From NCBI GenBank assembly GCA_001801825.1, contig MGYR01000095.1, positions 5,697-11,050 on the forward strand: 5,354 bases of DNA, given 5' to 3'. The stretch comes from Gammaproteobacteria bacterium RIFCSPLOWO2_02_FULL_56_15 (GTDB lineage: Bacteria > Pseudomonadota > Gammaproteobacteria > Eutrophobiales > Eutrophobiaceae). The notes beneath the pieces are model-generated. The model ran no database searches and was not told the DNA's origin. It saw only the letters and a program-made list of their open reading frames with translations. Each line of letters opens with the position of its first letter. The first letter of the stretch is position 1. The position numbers and the translations under genes were made by a program. Positions 5,277 through 5,354 of this stretch are shown here, one piece after another.

Positions 5277-5354
5277 CAGGATGTCTCTAATCTATTAATT
5301 TTCAGACAATTACGATGGATTGTATAAATTATTCCAGTTCAGATTGTACCCGGT
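5277..5354 (-). promoter_or_regulatory. Upstream region of the phosphatase-FHA pair
   Basis: These 78 AT-rich bases precede the phosphatase start and run to the window edge. On the minus strand TACAAT occurs twice (5343-5348 and within TTTATACAAT at about 5321-5330), each resembling a -10 box, but I found no matching -35 at 16-18 bases. A promoter here is likely from position only. Confidence 0.35.

Noticed and set aside
1..5354. Search for CRISPR repeats, tRNA or rRNA genes, insertion sequences, attachment sites and riboswitches.
   Set aside because: No regularly spaced repeats, tRNA-like cloverleaf, transposase-like frame or recognisable riboswitch core was seen; intergenic spaces are short.

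Overview
The window looks like chromosomal DNA from a gammaproteobacterium. The endonuclease III aligns without gaps to the 211-residue E. coli enzyme as I remember it, the Mpl fragment carries the typical gammaproteobacterial motifs, and an RnfE-type gene sits directly before nth, as in many gammaproteobacterial rnf/rsx operons. Base composition looks moderate by eye, with the phosphatase gene more AT-rich than its neighbours. The genus cannot be told from the sequence alone.

Layout from left to right: (1) the 3' part of mpl (murein peptide recycling ligase) on +, cut by the window edge; (2) a convergent minus-strand pair, read as apt (adenine phosphoribosyltransferase) and then a fumarylacetoacetate hydrolase (FAH) family enzyme; (3) a 175-base divergent intergenic region; (4) a plus-strand pair, an RnfE/RsxE-like membrane protein followed by nth, which starts with TTG; (5) a second convergent minus-strand pair, read as a PP2C-type protein phosphatase and then a protein with one intact and one degenerate FHA domain; (6) 78 bases upstream of the phosphatase that probably hold its promoter.

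Two functional themes stand out. The phosphatase and FHA protein are tightly coupled and form the 'eraser' and 'reader' of a Ser/Thr phosphorylation circuit; the matching kinase is not in the window. The RnfE-like gene keeps its usual position next to nth, but no other rnf gene is visible. It lacks one of the two cysteines that in RnfE/NqrD help hold the membrane [2Fe-2S] cluster, so it is either decaying or repurposed. The remaining genes (mpl, apt, nth) are ordinary housekeeping functions, and the FAH enzyme's substrate is unknown.

At the DNA level, two structures deserve a look: a perfect 22-bp palindrome inside the FAH gene, and a 10-bp-stem hairpin in the last codons of the rnfE-like gene. 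I found no CRISPR array, RNA gene, insertion sequence or clearly mobile element.
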